A DNA stretch of 64,000 bases from Streptococcus mitis. Lineage in GTDB: Bacteria; Bacillota; Bacilli; Lactobacillales; Streptococcaceae. Both the position numbers and the translations under genes were made by a program. The notes under the pieces were generated by a model. It was not told the origin of the DNA and ran no database searches. It worked only from the letters and a program-made list of their open reading frames with translations. Shown piece by piece: positions 39,183 to 48,739 of the stretch (positions are counted from its first letter, which is position 1; every line of letters begins with the position of its first letter). The stretch spans positions 53,388-117,387 of the forward strand of contig NZ_KQ970264.1 of the NCBI RefSeq assembly GCF_001579045.1, written 5' to 3'.

Positions 39183-41276
39183 TTATTTTGTTAAATCATT
39201 AATTTCCAAATCTATATACTGAACTACATTGCTTAAATGCAATTCATTTCTCGACCATGAATCATATTTTTCAAATAATACACCTATGTGATGATTTGGC
39301 AATTCTGTAATCGCAGAATATGCATAACCATACGAAGGCAAATCAATGTCATAGTGGTACTTCCAATCAATACTATCATCTTCTTCATTGACTAAACCGA
39401 CAACTAATTGACCTCCCTTACGGCCATTTCTAGAATTTGGTGTACTCAAAATGACTGCTTCTTTTCCATCAATTAATTGAGAGTATTTAATTGCAGATAC
39501 TTGTGTACCATATGAAGTTTGTTGAATTCCATCGATATACGAAACTTCTGACCATGTTTCTCCAGAATCTCTACTAGTCATATAGGCAATCTTACCTGTA
39601 GTAGTTCTAAAGAATGTTCTAATCACACCATCTCTCATTTCAACCATTTGCGCTTCTGCTGTCGCATTCTTAAACGGAATTGGAGCTGAGGATTTCTTCC
39701 ATGTTTGACCACTATCATCAGAAATGAGATAAGTTAGTTCTCCACTAGTATATGTTGCAAAAATTAATCTGTTACTTGATTTTAATGCTAAGCCTTGTCC
39801 AGGACATAAATAAGTTCCATTATGTTTTTCTCCTAAGAACGGAGGCAATAACTTAAATTGTTCCCAACTCTCTCCTCTATTCTGACTAGTTGTCATTGCT
39901 ATATAATTAGTAGGAGTCACTTTAAATAAAGAATCTTTGTAGAAAACATTCATAGGAACCTGTTTTCCATTGTGCGTTTCTCTTAAAGAACCACTATCAA
40001 AATCCACCGAATATTGTTCGACTGTTAAAGACTTACCTCCCTCCAAAACTTCATACTTATCATTTACAGTATAATTTGTAGGGTTATTAGTCGTTTCATC
40101 GTAAACGACTCCATTTTCTCTGACTGTATAACGGAAATCATTATCTCCATTCTTCTTTAGTTTTAAATAATAATGACCGTTTATTTCTTTAAAACCTGAA
40201 TCAGCTTTATTTGCATTATTATTTCCAATACCAGCAGGCATAACATCAGCTAATAATATCGTTTCCCCAGATTTTTTATCTTCAACAATGGATGAATCTA
40301 TAAATGAAGCACTTCCACTAATTTGACTATTCTTTAATTTATTATCTCGTGGCCAGTAAACTAACTGCTCCTCATAGTCATTAAACTTCATAGCAAAAGT
40401 TGGCTCACTCCACGTTTTCCCATTATCATCACTATAAGAAGTGGCGATATTAATCTTACTTTTAGAATCATGAGTTCCACCATAACGTGCATCAATACTT
40501 GATAGAACTCTTCCACTACTTAATGTATATAGTGTCGGTATTCTAAAATAGTTAGCTTGAGTAGAATCTCCTGATTGGAAAATTAACTGAAATGGATTTG
40601 ACAAGGGAATAGTTGAAACTTCCTGATCACTAATTGCTTTATTAAATAGACTGATTTCATCAATACTTCCTTTTGCGAGGTAATGATCCTTGCCTTCACG
40701 ATTAACAGATCCTAATGTTGCCTTATCTATACCATTTATATTTGAAATTGGCAAAAATGTATCAACTGTTTCAGAGAACACTTCTATCCCATTAACATAC
40801 ATTGTGTATGTCTTATCTTTAGAATCAGATACAAATACTAGTGTATTTTCAACTGCCTGTCCTTTATGCTTTCCCCATAATGAAGCTGGTCTAGAAAATA
40901 AATAATTTATTCCCTTTTGAGCGTCTCTTATTTCTACACCTATCTCACCAGAATCTCTCATGAAAATTGAAAAGTAATTATTTTTAAAGCCTGCTTTACT
41001 ATTAGATAGACCAAACAAAGCTTGAAGCGAGTTTGGTTCATCTGCTCTAAATTTCATTACTACTGTCTGACTCTCTCCAGATAATTTATCTAAAAACAAA
41101 GGGCTGATATCTATACTCTTATTGTTCAGTTGATATGAACCTCCTTGAAAAACAGGAGATAAGGACAGTTGACCATAGTTTAATTCATTCGCATGAATCA
41201 AAGTGGGTACTCCCATTAAAAGACTAATGCCTATAACAGAAATTCCTAGTTTTGAATAAAGGCCTCTCTTATTCAT
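39183..41276 (-). CDS. nanB: Sialidase NanB (intramolecular trans-sialidase)
   Basis: 697 residues. Signal peptide (about 1-29, ending HANE), N-terminal CBM40 lectin domain (about 35-225), then a six-bladed propeller with FRIP (arginine-triad motif, near 244) and Asp boxes SYSDDNGKTW, LISDDSGQTW and MTSRDSGETW. No LPXTG anchor, so it is released or wall-associated. NanB cleaves alpha-2,3-linked sialic acid and releases 2,7-anhydro-Neu5Ac. It is the only sialidase in the window. The coding sequence is more AT-rich than its neighbours. Confidence 0.96.
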   Translation of the reverse strand: MNKRGLYSKLGISVIGISLLMGVPTLIHANELNYGQLSLSPVFQGGSYQLNNKSIDISPLFLDKLSGESQTVVMKFRADEPNSLQALFGLSNSKAGFKNNYFSIFMRDSGEIGVEIRDAQKGINYLFSRPASLWGKHKGQAVENTLVFVSDSKDKTYTMYVNGIEVFSETVDTFLPISNINGIDKATLGSVNREGKDHYLAKGSIDEISLFNKAISDQEVSTIPLSNPFQLIFQSGDSTQANYFRIPTLYTLSSGRVLSSIDARYGGTHDSKSKINIATSYSDDNGKTWSEPTFAMKFNDYEEQLVYWPRDNKLKNSQISGSASFIDSSIVEDKKSGETILLADVMPAGIGNNNANKADSGFKEINGHYYLKLKKNGDNDFRYTVRENGVVYDETTNNPTNYTVNDKYEVLEGGKSLTVEQYSVDFDSGSLRETHNGKQVPMNVFYKDSLFKVTPTNYIAMTTSQNRGESWEQFKLLPPFLGEKHNGTYLCPGQGLALKSSNRLIFATYTSGELTYLISDDSGQTWKKSSAPIPFKNATAEAQMVEMRDGVIRTFFRTTTGKIAYMTSRDSGETWSEVSYIDGIQQTSYGTQVSAIKYSQLIDGKEAVILSTPNSRNGRKGGQLVVGLVNEEDDSIDWKYHYDIDLPSYGYAYSAITELPNHHIGVLFEKYDSWSRNELHLSNVVQYIDLEINDLTK

Positions 41277-41292
41277 TTTTTCCTTCTTTCGT

Positions 41293-42126
41293 TTATTTCA
41301 CAGATCCTTCTGATAATCCACTTGCAATCTTATTTTGGATAATTGAGAAGAAAATGATTGATGGAAGAACTACAATAACAGATGCAGCCATCATATCTCC
41401 CCAGTCTAAAATTTCTGAACCGTTAAGTGATCGAAGGGCTACTGCTACTGTCATCTTTCCTGTATTGTTAATCAAAATCAAAGCATACAGGAATTCATTC
41501 CAAGCATTGATAAATGTATAAATAGCTGTTGCTACAATACCTGGTGCTACAATCGGTAGCACAACTTTATAAAACGTAACAAATTTATTTGCACCATCAA
41601 TTCTAGCTGCTTCTTCAATTCCAATTGGAACTGTTTGGAAAAATCCAACTAAGAGCCAAACTGCATATGGAACACTAAAAGATAGATAAACCATCATCAA
41701 GCCAAATAAACTATTTGTTAATCCAACTTTAGCAATAGCAATTGAATATGGAATTGCTAACAAAATTGGTGGGAAAATGTAGGTAATAACAAGTAATCTA
41801 GACATGATTGCTCCCAATTTAGGGAAGAATCGAACAATACCATAGGCTGCCATAGCAGAAATAATAATCGCAATAACGGTTGTAGCTAAGGCAATGATTA
41901 AACTGTTTCGAATGTTATCAATAAAGTGCAAATCGTTAATAACATGAGTGAAATAATCTAATGTAAATTGTTCAGGCCAAAATCGTGTTGGATACTGAGT
42001 TAATTCCCCTTTCCCCTTGACAGAAGATATGATAATCCATACCAATGGGAAAATTGCAACGATGGTCGCACCAACTAAAAGTACATGTGAGAGAATATCT
42101 AAATAAATACTGGATTTCTTCTTCAT
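41293..42126 (-). CDS. nanW: Sugar ABC transporter permease (NanW-like)
   Basis: 277 residues, MalG type, six membrane segments, EAA loop IEEAARIDGANKFVTFYKVVLPIVAPG (about 170-196). It starts exactly where the other permease ends (1-nt overlap) and is followed by nanB after 16 nt. Together with NanV and NanU it is proposed to import 2,7-anhydro-Neu5Ac. Homologous to satC, but clearly divergent. Confidence 0.88.
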   Translation of the reverse strand: MKKKSSIYLDILSHVLLVGATIVAIFPLVWIIISSVKGKGELTQYPTRFWPEQFTLDYFTHVINDLHFIDNIRNSLIIALATTVIAIIISAMAAYGIVRFFPKLGAIMSRLLVITYIFPPILLAIPYSIAIAKVGLTNSLFGLMMVYLSFSVPYAVWLLVGFFQTVPIGIEEAARIDGANKFVTFYKVVLPIVAPGIVATAIYTFINAWNEFLYALILINNTGKMTVAVALRSLNGSEILDWGDMMAASVIVVLPSIIFFSIIQNKIASGLSEGSVK

Positions 42127-43010
42127 TATTTTCTACCCTCCTTTTCCCACTTACTGATGATAGCAAAGTAGATAAAGCAAATCGCCACCAAGAAGATAAA
42201 GAGCAATACTGTAACTGCTGAAGCACGACCCAATAATTTAGTTCCCCAACCGAGGTTGTATGCAAAAATTGGAAGCGTCGTTGTAGCATTGGCTGGTCCA
42301 CCACCAGTAATTAGGTAGATGATATCAAAGTTATTAAAGATCCATACAGTTCTCAAAACAACTAAAAGACCTACAACCACTTTAATATGTGGAAAGACGA
42401 TAAACTTGAACACCTGCCAACTTGAAGCACCATCTATCTTAGCAGCTTCAAATTGTTCTTCTGGTACTGTTTGCAAAGCTGAAAGCACATTAACCATAAT
42501 CATCGGCGCTCCAAACCAAATGTTGATAAACACCAAACATAGGAATGCCCATGTACTATCTGTCAAAAATGCAGGTGTATGATCCATTAAACCTAATTTT
42601 ACGATTAGATTAGGTAAGTAGCCATAAACCCCGTTTAGAATCCACTGCCAAGAAAAGGCAATGACGATTGTAGGAAACGCCCAAGGAACAATCAATAAGG
42701 TTCTATATAATTTCTTGAAGTGACGTACTCTGTGAAGAGCTAAAGCCAATACAAACCCTACTAAAACTTGACCAACTAATGAGAACACGGTCCACTTAAT
42801 TGAATTAAAGAACGCATTAAAGAAGTTGGGATCTGATAGCACAGCTTTATAGTTAGCTAAACCAACAAATTTATAATTGGGCATAATCAAATGCTTATTG
42901 GTAAAGCTATAAAAAATACTCGAGAAAAACGGATAAACAAATAGTAATCCTACAATAATCATAGCTGGCAAAACAAATATCCAGCGAGTTAAATTACGTT
43001 CTTTAACCAT
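42126..43010 (-). CDS. nanV: Sugar ABC transporter permease (NanV-like)
   Basis: 294 residues, MalF type with six membrane segments and EAA loop EQFEAAKIDGASSWQVFKFIVFP (about 187-209). Ribosome site AAGGGAGAAGG. Second gene of the importer after the binding protein. No ATPase is encoded nearby; a shared MsmK-type ATPase is expected. Confidence 0.88.
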   Translation of the reverse strand: MVKERNLTRWIFVLPAMIIVGLLFVYPFFSSIFYSFTNKHLIMPNYKFVGLANYKAVLSDPNFFNAFFNSIKWTVFSLVGQVLVGFVLALALHRVRHFKKLYRTLLIVPWAFPTIVIAFSWQWILNGVYGYLPNLIVKLGLMDHTPAFLTDSTWAFLCLVFINIWFGAPMIMVNVLSALQTVPEEQFEAAKIDGASSWQVFKFIVFPHIKVVVGLLVVLRTVWIFNNFDIIYLITGGGPANATTTLPIFAYNLGWGTKLLGRASAVTVLLFIFLVAICFIYFAIISKWEKEGRK

Positions 43011-43080
43011 TCTCCTTCTCCCTTCTTTTACAAGATTGGGCTAGGCTAGGCTAGCCCACCTATTTTCTAGTCTTTCACAT

Positions 43081-44418
43081 CTACTGAACAGCCTCAAATA
43101 AATCGTTTAATTGTTTTTCTGCTTCTTTTGCTGCTTTCATAGGATCTGTTCCATTTGAAATGATATCTTGGAACATTTGTTCAATAATGTGTTGGTTAGT
43201 CAACATACCAGCTTGTACACTTGGTCCATTTTCATAACCAATAGCAGTACCTTTTTTAACAGCTTCAGTAATTACTTCTTCAGCATGTTTAAATTTCTTA
43301 CGAGTTTCATTTTCTTTATAGGCTGCAGAATCGCTAATCCCCTTAATAGTTGGCAACATACCTACTGGAGTTGAATCAAGGAATTTAATGTAGTCTTCTT
43401 CATTATAAAGTGATTCTAAGAATGCTTTAGCAACTTCTGGATGTTTTGAATTTTTCCAAACAACCATTGGAATGTTTGAGGTTTCAATTCCTTGGTCTTT
43501 ATCAGACTCTTTGATTTTTGGAATAGGATAAGCATCAATCGAATCAATCAATTGAGGACTGTTGGCATTAATTCCTCCAATATGGAATCCAGAGTTAAAG
43601 TCAAATGCTGTTTTTCCTTGATAGAACAAGGTAGCTTGTTGAAGGACATTAAAGTTCAAAGAATCTTGAGGTGAAATTTCTTTATACATTTTAACCCAGT
43701 ATTTAATACCATCTTGAGCAAGTTGACTTGTCAAATCAGCTTTAAGATCTTTTGTTAAGAGGCTTCCTCCACCACTACGTACGTAGAAGTTCAAGAAACG
43801 TGTTGCCATTAAGTCATTTGTTCCAAATGGAACAGACAAGCCATAAACTCCAGCTTCTTTCAATTTTTTAGAAGCTTCATAGAGTTGATCCCAAGTTTTA
43901 GGAACCTCAATATTATGTTCTTTTAACAAATCTGTTCTAACCCACATGACTTGTGCATGTGAATAAAGAGGAACAGAATAGTAATTATCTCCGATTTTTG
44001 CCTCGTTTAAGGCAGTTTCGTTAAATTTATCCTGTCCAATACGCTTGATAGAATCGTTTAGCGGAACCAAAGCATCTGAGTTTACCATTTCCATTACTTG
44101 GTTAGGGAGAGCTGTACTGATATCTGGCACATTTCCATTTGCTAAACCTGTAGTCCATTTAGTATAGAAGTCATTCCAAGAAAATGTTTCAATCTTGATT
44201 TTCGTTTTTGGATGCTTTTGCATGAAAGCATCTGCTGATTTTTGAATACTTTCTAAACGTGGTCCTTGAGTAAAGGAGTGCCACATTGTAATCTCACCAG
44301 ATAATTCAGTCGGTGGTTCAGTACTAGTTGTAGCTTCTTTTTTTCCTGAACAAGCTACCAAGGTAACGGCTGCTAGCGCAACTCCAGCTAGACATAAAAA
44401 CTTTCTCATTTTTTTCAT
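43081..44418 (-). CDS. nanU: Sugar ABC transporter binding lipoprotein (NanU-like)
   Basis: 445 residues. Signal peptide with lipobox LVAC (about Cys23), then a family 1 binding-protein fold (GEITMWHSFTQGPRLESIQ near 40). In pneumococcus the transporter next to NanB is thought to favour 2,7-anhydro-Neu5Ac, the NanB product. It follows yhcH copy 2 by 18 nt and leads the transporter genes. Confidence 0.88.
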   Translation of the reverse strand: MKKMRKFLCLAGVALAAVTLVACSGKKEATTSTEPPTELSGEITMWHSFTQGPRLESIQKSADAFMQKHPKTKIKIETFSWNDFYTKWTTGLANGNVPDISTALPNQVMEMVNSDALVPLNDSIKRIGQDKFNETALNEAKIGDNYYSVPLYSHAQVMWVRTDLLKEHNIEVPKTWDQLYEASKKLKEAGVYGLSVPFGTNDLMATRFLNFYVRSGGGSLLTKDLKADLTSQLAQDGIKYWVKMYKEISPQDSLNFNVLQQATLFYQGKTAFDFNSGFHIGGINANSPQLIDSIDAYPIPKIKESDKDQGIETSNIPMVVWKNSKHPEVAKAFLESLYNEEDYIKFLDSTPVGMLPTIKGISDSAAYKENETRKKFKHAEEVITEAVKKGTAIGYENGPSVQAGMLTNQHIIEQMFQDIISNGTDPMKAAKEAEKQLNDLFEAVQ

Positions 44419-44436
44419 TGTTCTTCCCTTTCTACA

Positions 44437-44889
44437 TTAAGAAATCGCAACTTTAAAGACAACTTTTTTCACAGGTTCATCATTTATACGAACCTTCGGT
44501 TGATGTAAATCTTCTGGAAAAGTGATGAGGCATTCGCCAGCTCTCAAATGAACTAACTGTTCCACTTCCCCTGTGTATAATTCAATATCTTTCTCTTCAT
44601 CATATTTTTGGGTAACGCTTACATTTTCTGGCGACGTAACAGCCATGGCTTCTTCGTTTTCCAAAACTAAATGAATATCCAAATATTTTTGGTGGGTTTC
44701 AAAGAAAGCCCCTGCTTGACCATCTGCTAGATAAGTAAAACAATTCCCAAACAATCGATCACCATCGATAGCAATCGGACCTTCTGTCAAATTTTCTAGT
44801 CCTGTTTTTTCTAGAAAATCTATTAATGTTGCAAAATGTGGATTTACTTTCACATAAGTTTCTAAACGACTAATTTTTGTAATAATCAT
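44437..44889 (-). CDS. YhcH-family protein (sialic acid anomerase-like), copy 2
   Basis: 150 residues, same family and exact length as copy 1 but strongly diverged. Conserved blocks: HQKYLDIHLVLENEEAM (about 67-83) and GECLITFPEDLHQPKVR (about 118-134). First gene of the NanB operon. Its sugar may be 2,7-anhydro-Neu5Ac-derived Neu5Ac, while copy 1 serves the SatABC route, but this is inference from position. Confidence 0.85.
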   Translation of the reverse strand: MIITKISRLETYVKVNPHFATLIDFLEKTGLENLTEGPIAIDGDRLFGNCFTYLADGQAGAFFETHQKYLDIHLVLENEEAMAVTSPENVSVTQKYDEEKDIELYTGEVEQLVHLRAGECLITFPEDLHQPKVRINDEPVKKVVFKVAIS

Positions 44890-45097
44890 ACCGTATCCTC
44901 CTTTCTACACATTTTTATTTATATATAGCAGCACCACACTCCCTATTTTAAAAATATATAATTTACGATATGTTAGTTCTCAATTCTATTAAGAATTTAT
45001 TTCTGTTTCTTACCTATGATAAACTACAAGAAAATTATTTATTACATCTCTTATAACGTGTCTTTCTTATGCCTCATTTCCCTTGTTTTATGAACCC

Positions 45098-45126
45098 ATT
45101 ATATACCTTTTTTAAAGCGCTTTCAA
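45098..45126 (-). promoter_or_regulatory. NanB operon promoter with cre
   Basis: On the minus strand TTGAAA (45121-45126), 17-bp spacer, TATAAT (45098-45103). The cre TGAAAGCGCTTT overlaps the -35. The predicted start is about 200 nt ahead of yhcH copy 2. Confidence 0.88.
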
Positions 45127-45324
45127 TATTTGTTGTGCGATAGAATATACTTTTATAAATATTTTATATAACACATTATTAAGAAACTACTTTCTATTCA
45201 AAATATATTAATACTTTTTTATATTTAGATGATATAATCATAAAACAACCATTATAAAATGGCTTAAAATTTTTTATTGTCTAAAACCACTTTAAATATA
45301 AATCTAATTTTATCAATTATTAAA

Positions 45325-45372
45325 AACCAATCTAGAACCCTCACTATCTTCTTAGGCTCTAGACTGGTTTAT
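45325..45372 (-). terminator. Unattached terminator
   Basis: AAACCAATCTAGA pairs with TCTAGACTGGTTT (one mismatch), followed on the minus strand by TTTTTAATAATTG. No minus-strand gene ends here: the esterase has its own terminator at 45632-45657. It may be the former nanA terminator. Confidence 0.7.
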
Positions 45373-45479
45373 TTAAAATCCAGATATATCCCTCTTTGTT
45401 ATAGTTCATTCAGAACATATATGGCATTTTCTAATCACATTAGTAATGTAAAAAGAGATTGAACAAAAACTCAATTTCA

Positions 45480-45581
45480 TACTCAATGAAAATCAAAGAG
45501 CAAACTAGGAAGCTAGCCGCATACTGTACTTGAGTGCGGCAAGGCGAAGCTGACGTAGTTTGAAGAGATTTTCGAAGAGTA
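45480..45581 (-). repeat. BOX element (boxA-boxC, no boxB)
   Basis: A 102-bp element with ends TACTCAATGAAAATC and GATTTTCGAAGAGTA. It carries CGGCAAGGCGAAGCTGACG, nearly identical to the BOX-A1R primer sequence. It lacks the boxB hairpin. Inverted relative to the element at 49145. Confidence 0.93.
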
Positions 45582-45631
45582 TGAATTTCAAAGTATATAT
45601 GAACTAGAATATTTGCTGACTAGACTCTATA

Positions 45632-45657
45632 CAAAAAGAGAGCTACTAGGCTCTCTC
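45632..45657 (-). terminator. Esterase terminator
   Basis: AGAGAGC pairs with GCTCTCT; on the minus strand TTTTTGT follows. Confidence 0.8.
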
Positions 45658-45662
45658 ATTCA

Positions 45663-46643
45663 TCACTTCACATATTTAAAAGGAATCTCACTGCCGCAGA
45701 GCCAGTTGTAGACTTGGTCATTAACAAAGACATTCATGGCTTCATGAGCATACTCAGGCATGATACGATAAGCCTTATCGCAGGTCAGACGGTTGTAAAT
45801 CGCAAACTGAGTTATAGGATAGCAAACATCGTCGTCTAAGCCCGTAATCATCTTAACCTCACCTTGGATACGATGGGCAAGATTTTTCACATCGATATAG
45901 GCCAGGGTCGCCATGATTTCCTCCTCTGTTTCATGAAAAGGGTCGTGAAACTTGAAATAACGGAAGAGTTCGTCGTAAGCCTCGCTAGTATTACCAATCT
46001 CAAGCACTCGTCGGAAGTCTGACAAGAAAGGATAGATGGCAACAGTTTTCTGAATCCGTGGATTGAGGGCTGCCGCAACCAGAGCTAAGGCCCCTCCTTG
46101 CGAGGCACCATAGCTGGAAAGTCGCTTCTCATCCACCTGAGGCAGACTAGCAATAATTTCAACCAACTGGTAAATGTCCAGATAAACATCCTTATAAAAG
46201 AGGTGCTCCCGACCTTCCACAGCACCACGGATGATATGCCCCTTAACTGTATTTCCTAGAGGAGAACGCAAACCGTCTTGCGAGTAACCTGACTGGCCCC
46301 GCACATCCATGGAAACAACACCATAACCAGCCACAGTATAGGCCAGCATGTCAGCCCAGTCCCAGCCACGTCCCATATAACCATGGAAATGGAAGATTAT
46401 AGGAACCTTCTCCTCACTCTTTGGAAGAACGACGCGTGCATAGTTCTTACCCTCATTGGTTCCTTTAAAGGTTAATTCATAGCACTTGACTTGAGGAATG
46501 TGAAAATCTCTTTCCTCCAACTGGTAGGCTGGAAGCGTGGAAACTTTTTTCACTTCCTCATCCCAGAAAGCATCAAAGTCCTCTGGAACCTCATCCCTTC
46601 CTAGATAAGTCTTCATTTCTTCTAACAAAGCTGGATTTTTCAT
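45663..46643 (-). CDS. Acetyl xylan esterase / cephalosporin-C deacetylase family hydrolase
   Basis: 326 residues, carbohydrate esterase family 7. Nucleophile in SYGASQGGALA (Ser about 181), with Asp in TGLDDDVCYP (about 269) and His in YAHEA (about 298). RGQSGYSQD near 118 matches the RGQ motif typical of CE7. It deacetylates small sugar or antibiotic esters in the cytoplasm; next to a sialic acid locus, O-acetyl sugars are possible substrates. AAAGGAG ribosome site. Confidence 0.93.
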   Translation of the reverse strand: MKNPALLEEMKTYLGRDEVPEDFDAFWDEEVKKVSTLPAYQLEERDFHIPQVKCYELTFKGTNEGKNYARVVLPKSEEKVPIIFHFHGYMGRGWDWADMLAYTVAGYGVVSMDVRGQSGYSQDGLRSPLGNTVKGHIIRGAVEGREHLFYKDVYLDIYQLVEIIASLPQVDEKRLSSYGASQGGALALVAAALNPRIQKTVAIYPFLSDFRRVLEIGNTSEAYDELFRYFKFHDPFHETEEEIMATLAYIDVKNLAHRIQGEVKMITGLDDDVCYPITQFAIYNRLTCDKAYRIMPEYAHEAMNVFVNDQVYNWLCGSEIPFKYVK

Positions 46644-46797
46644 AATATACTCCTTTTATTTTGTAATCGCTATCACAACTGTAGCATATCTAGGGAAGCA
46701 ATGCAAGAAAGAAGGGTAAATAGAAAGTGAATTTAGATTTTTTCTTCAAACCTACTGACTGAAAGTCTAATAAATTGAATCTAGAATAGTACCAATT

Positions 46798-46845
46798 AAC
46801 TTCTAAAGTATTTTTAGAAATTAATGTGAATGTCCCAGTTGATTT
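46798..46845 (+). repeat. AT-rich repeat unit (related to 48860-48963)
   Basis: AACTTCTAAAGTATTTTTAG and the following 28 bases align with the two tandem units at 48860 and 48916. Family not identified. Confidence 0.45.
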
Positions 46846-46924
46846 GTCTACAGTTTATCTCGATATACTATAATTTCAATGGAGATTGAATAGAGAATCA
46901 CACACCAGAAAGCGAGGTAACATC

Positions 46925-47477
46925 ATGAAAGCAATAGGTACTCAAATATTACAGACAAACCGTTTAATCTTGAGAAGATTTGTGGAGAGTGATACGGAAG
47001 CCATGTTTCAAAATTGGGCTTCGTCTGCTGAGAATCTGACCTATGTTACTTGGAATCCCCATCCTGATGTTGAGGTCACTCGAAACTCGATTCGTAATTG
47101 GGTTGCTTCCCTATGCCAATCCCAACTATTACAAATGGGCCATTTACCTCAAAGAAAACCCAGAGCAAGTGATAGGAGATATCAGCATCGTTGAGATGAA
47201 TGAGGATAATTCCAGTTGTGAAATTGGCTATGTTTTAGGAAAAAACTATTGGAGTCGTGGCCTTATGACAGAGGCCTTAAAAGCTATCTTAGACTTCTGT
47301 TTTACTCAAACAGGTTTTCAAAAAGTCAAAGCACGATATACCAGTCTCAACCCAGCTTCAGGTCATGTTATGGATAAGACTGGAATGTCCTATCTAAAGA
47401 CTGTTGCAAATGGGGTAGAGAGAAAAGGCTATATTGCGAACCTTATTTATTATCAGATAAGCGGAGAAGACAGATAA
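46925..47477 (+). pseudogene. GNAT acetyltransferase, frameshifted
   Basis: Two overlapping frames together make one RimJ/RimL-like acetyltransferase of about 184 residues. Frame 1 gives MKAIGTQILQTNRLILRRF to NSIRNWVAS; frame 2 continues YANPNYYKWAIYLKENPEQV, IGYVLGKNYWSRGLMTEAL (acetyl-CoA loop) to the end. The break is one extra C in the CCC run at 47109-47111 (GCTTCCCTATGCC instead of GCTTCCTATGCC). Good ribosome site (GAGGTAAC) and otherwise intact, so the mutation is recent or phase-variable, or a sequencing error. Confidence 0.88.
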
Positions 47478-47618
47478 TCTTAAAATTTATTGCTCATCCG
47501 CTGTTCTTATTTTTTATTTACTATTTCATTTGTCCTCTTTTTTCCGAATAAATAGATAGAACCATAGAATCTAGCAAAATTAGATTTTAAAATATGGTAT
47601 AATAGAAGGAGGAAAAGG

Positions 47619-48554
47619 ATGATTCTAAGACATCCGGGTATCAGCCCAACCAATGATTTGGTTGCTAAGAAAATCTTTAGCAATCCAGAAATCACTTGTC
47701 AATTTATCCGCGATATGCTGGATTTACCAGCAAAAAATGTGACTATTTTGGAAGGAAGTAACATTCACGTCTTGCCTTCCCTGCCGTACTCAGCGCAGGA
47801 TTTCTATACTAGTATAGACGTCTTGGCAGAGTTGGACAATGGCACTCAAGTAATCATTGAGATTCAGGTACATCATCAGAATTTTTTCATCAATCGCCTG
47901 TGGGCTTATCTGTGTAGTCAGGTCAATCAAAACCTAGAAAAAATTCGCCAACGAGAAGGTGATACTCATCAGAGCTATAAACACATCGCACCAGTTTACG
48001 CTATTGCAATTGTGGACAGCAATTATTTTCAAGATGATTTAGCCTTTCACAGTTTTAGTATGCGAGAGGATACGACAGGTGAGGTTTTAACCATAACCAA
48101 TAATGGACAAGAAAACCATTTGGTTAAGATGGCGTTCTTGGAATTAAAAAAATACAGAGAAACCAGCAAAGACGAGGTTCGCAAGCCGTGGTTGGAGTTT
48201 TTTGGGAACAAACCCTTTACCCAGGAACCCGAGCGAGCCATCAGCCAGGCAGACCAACTGCTGGACTATAAAAGCTGGTCCGAGGAGGACAGGAAAATGT
48301 TTAGTCAACTACGTATGCGTGAAGAACAAGCCTTGTTAGCACAAGACTATGCTTTAGAAACTGCTAGAGCAGAGGGTATTGAACAAGGTTTAGAGCGTGG
48401 TCTTGAACGTGGCCGTGCAGAGGGCATTGAACAGGGACTGGAGAGTGGGAAAATCTTCACCTTTCTAGATTTAGTACGCCAACATGTTTTAACTTCTGAA
48501 TTTGCGAGTGAACAATTGGGTATGTCAGTAGCTGAGTTTGAAGCACTCTTGTAA
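47619..48554 (+). CDS. Rpn family recombination-promoting nuclease / PD-(D/E)XK transposase-like protein
   Basis: 311 residues. The N-terminal PD-(D/E)XK nuclease domain includes TSIDVLAELDNGTQVIIEIQ (about 67-86), with the D..E-x-Q catalytic pattern. The C-terminus has imperfect repeats of RAEGIEQGLERG (about 248-280) forming a helix, common in this family. Homologues promote RecA-independent recombination or act as phage-defence nucleases. AGGAGG ribosome site and TATAAT upstream. A decayed duplicate of its middle part follows directly. Confidence 0.9.
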   Translation: MILRHPGISPTNDLVAKKIFSNPEITCQFIRDMLDLPAKNVTILEGSNIHVLPSLPYSAQDFYTSIDVLAELDNGTQVIIEIQVHHQNFFINRLWAYLCSQVNQNLEKIRQREGDTHQSYKHIAPVYAIAIVDSNYFQDDLAFHSFSMREDTTGEVLTITNNGQENHLVKMAFLELKKYRETSKDEVRKPWLEFFGNKPFTQEPERAISQADQLLDYKSWSEEDRKMFSQLRMREEQALLAQDYALETARAEGIEQGLERGLERGRAEGIEQGLESGKIFTFLDLVRQHVLTSEFASEQLGMSVAEFEALL

Positions 48555-48555
48555 G

Positions 48556-48669
48556 ACCATAACCAATAACGGTCAAGAAATCATTTAGTCAAGATGGCAT
48601 TTTTGTAATTAAAAAAATATAGAGAAACCATCAAAGACGAGGTTCGCAAACCGTGGTTGGAGTTTTTGT
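48556..48669 (+). pseudogene. Duplicated fragment of the Rpn nuclease gene
   Basis: About 114 bp aligns with 48088-48204 inside the preceding gene (for example AAAGACGAGGTTCGCAA in both) but carries in-frame stops and small differences. It is a remnant of a second copy or of a recombination event just after the intact gene's stop. Confidence 0.85.
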
Positions 48670-48686
48670 AAATCATTAAATCAATG

Positions 48687-48725
48687 ACAGATTTTTCCGT
48701 AATAGATGGAAGAATCTGTTTTTTT
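48687..48725 (+). terminator. Terminator after the Rpn gene and fragment
   Basis: ACAGATTTTTCC pairs with GGAAGAATCTGT (two G-U or mismatched positions) and seven T follow. Confidence 0.8.
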
Positions 48726-48739
48726 AGTTATGCTAGATG

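Larger units (their letters stand above)
44890..45662. other. 773-bp gap at the expected position of the NanA sialidase gene
   Basis: No gene is supported. It holds the NanB operon promoter (45098-45126), AT-rich sequence, a terminator with no gene attached (45325-45372), a BOX element (45480-45581) and the esterase terminator (45632-45657). No sialidase motif (FRIP, Asp box) or LPXTG-anchor remnant was found in either strand. Confidence 0.75.

Noticed and set aside
44890-45662. Remnant of the nanA sialidase gene
   Set aside because: No FRIP, Asp-box or LPXTG-like coding remains were found in any frame; only the unattached terminator hints at a former gene.
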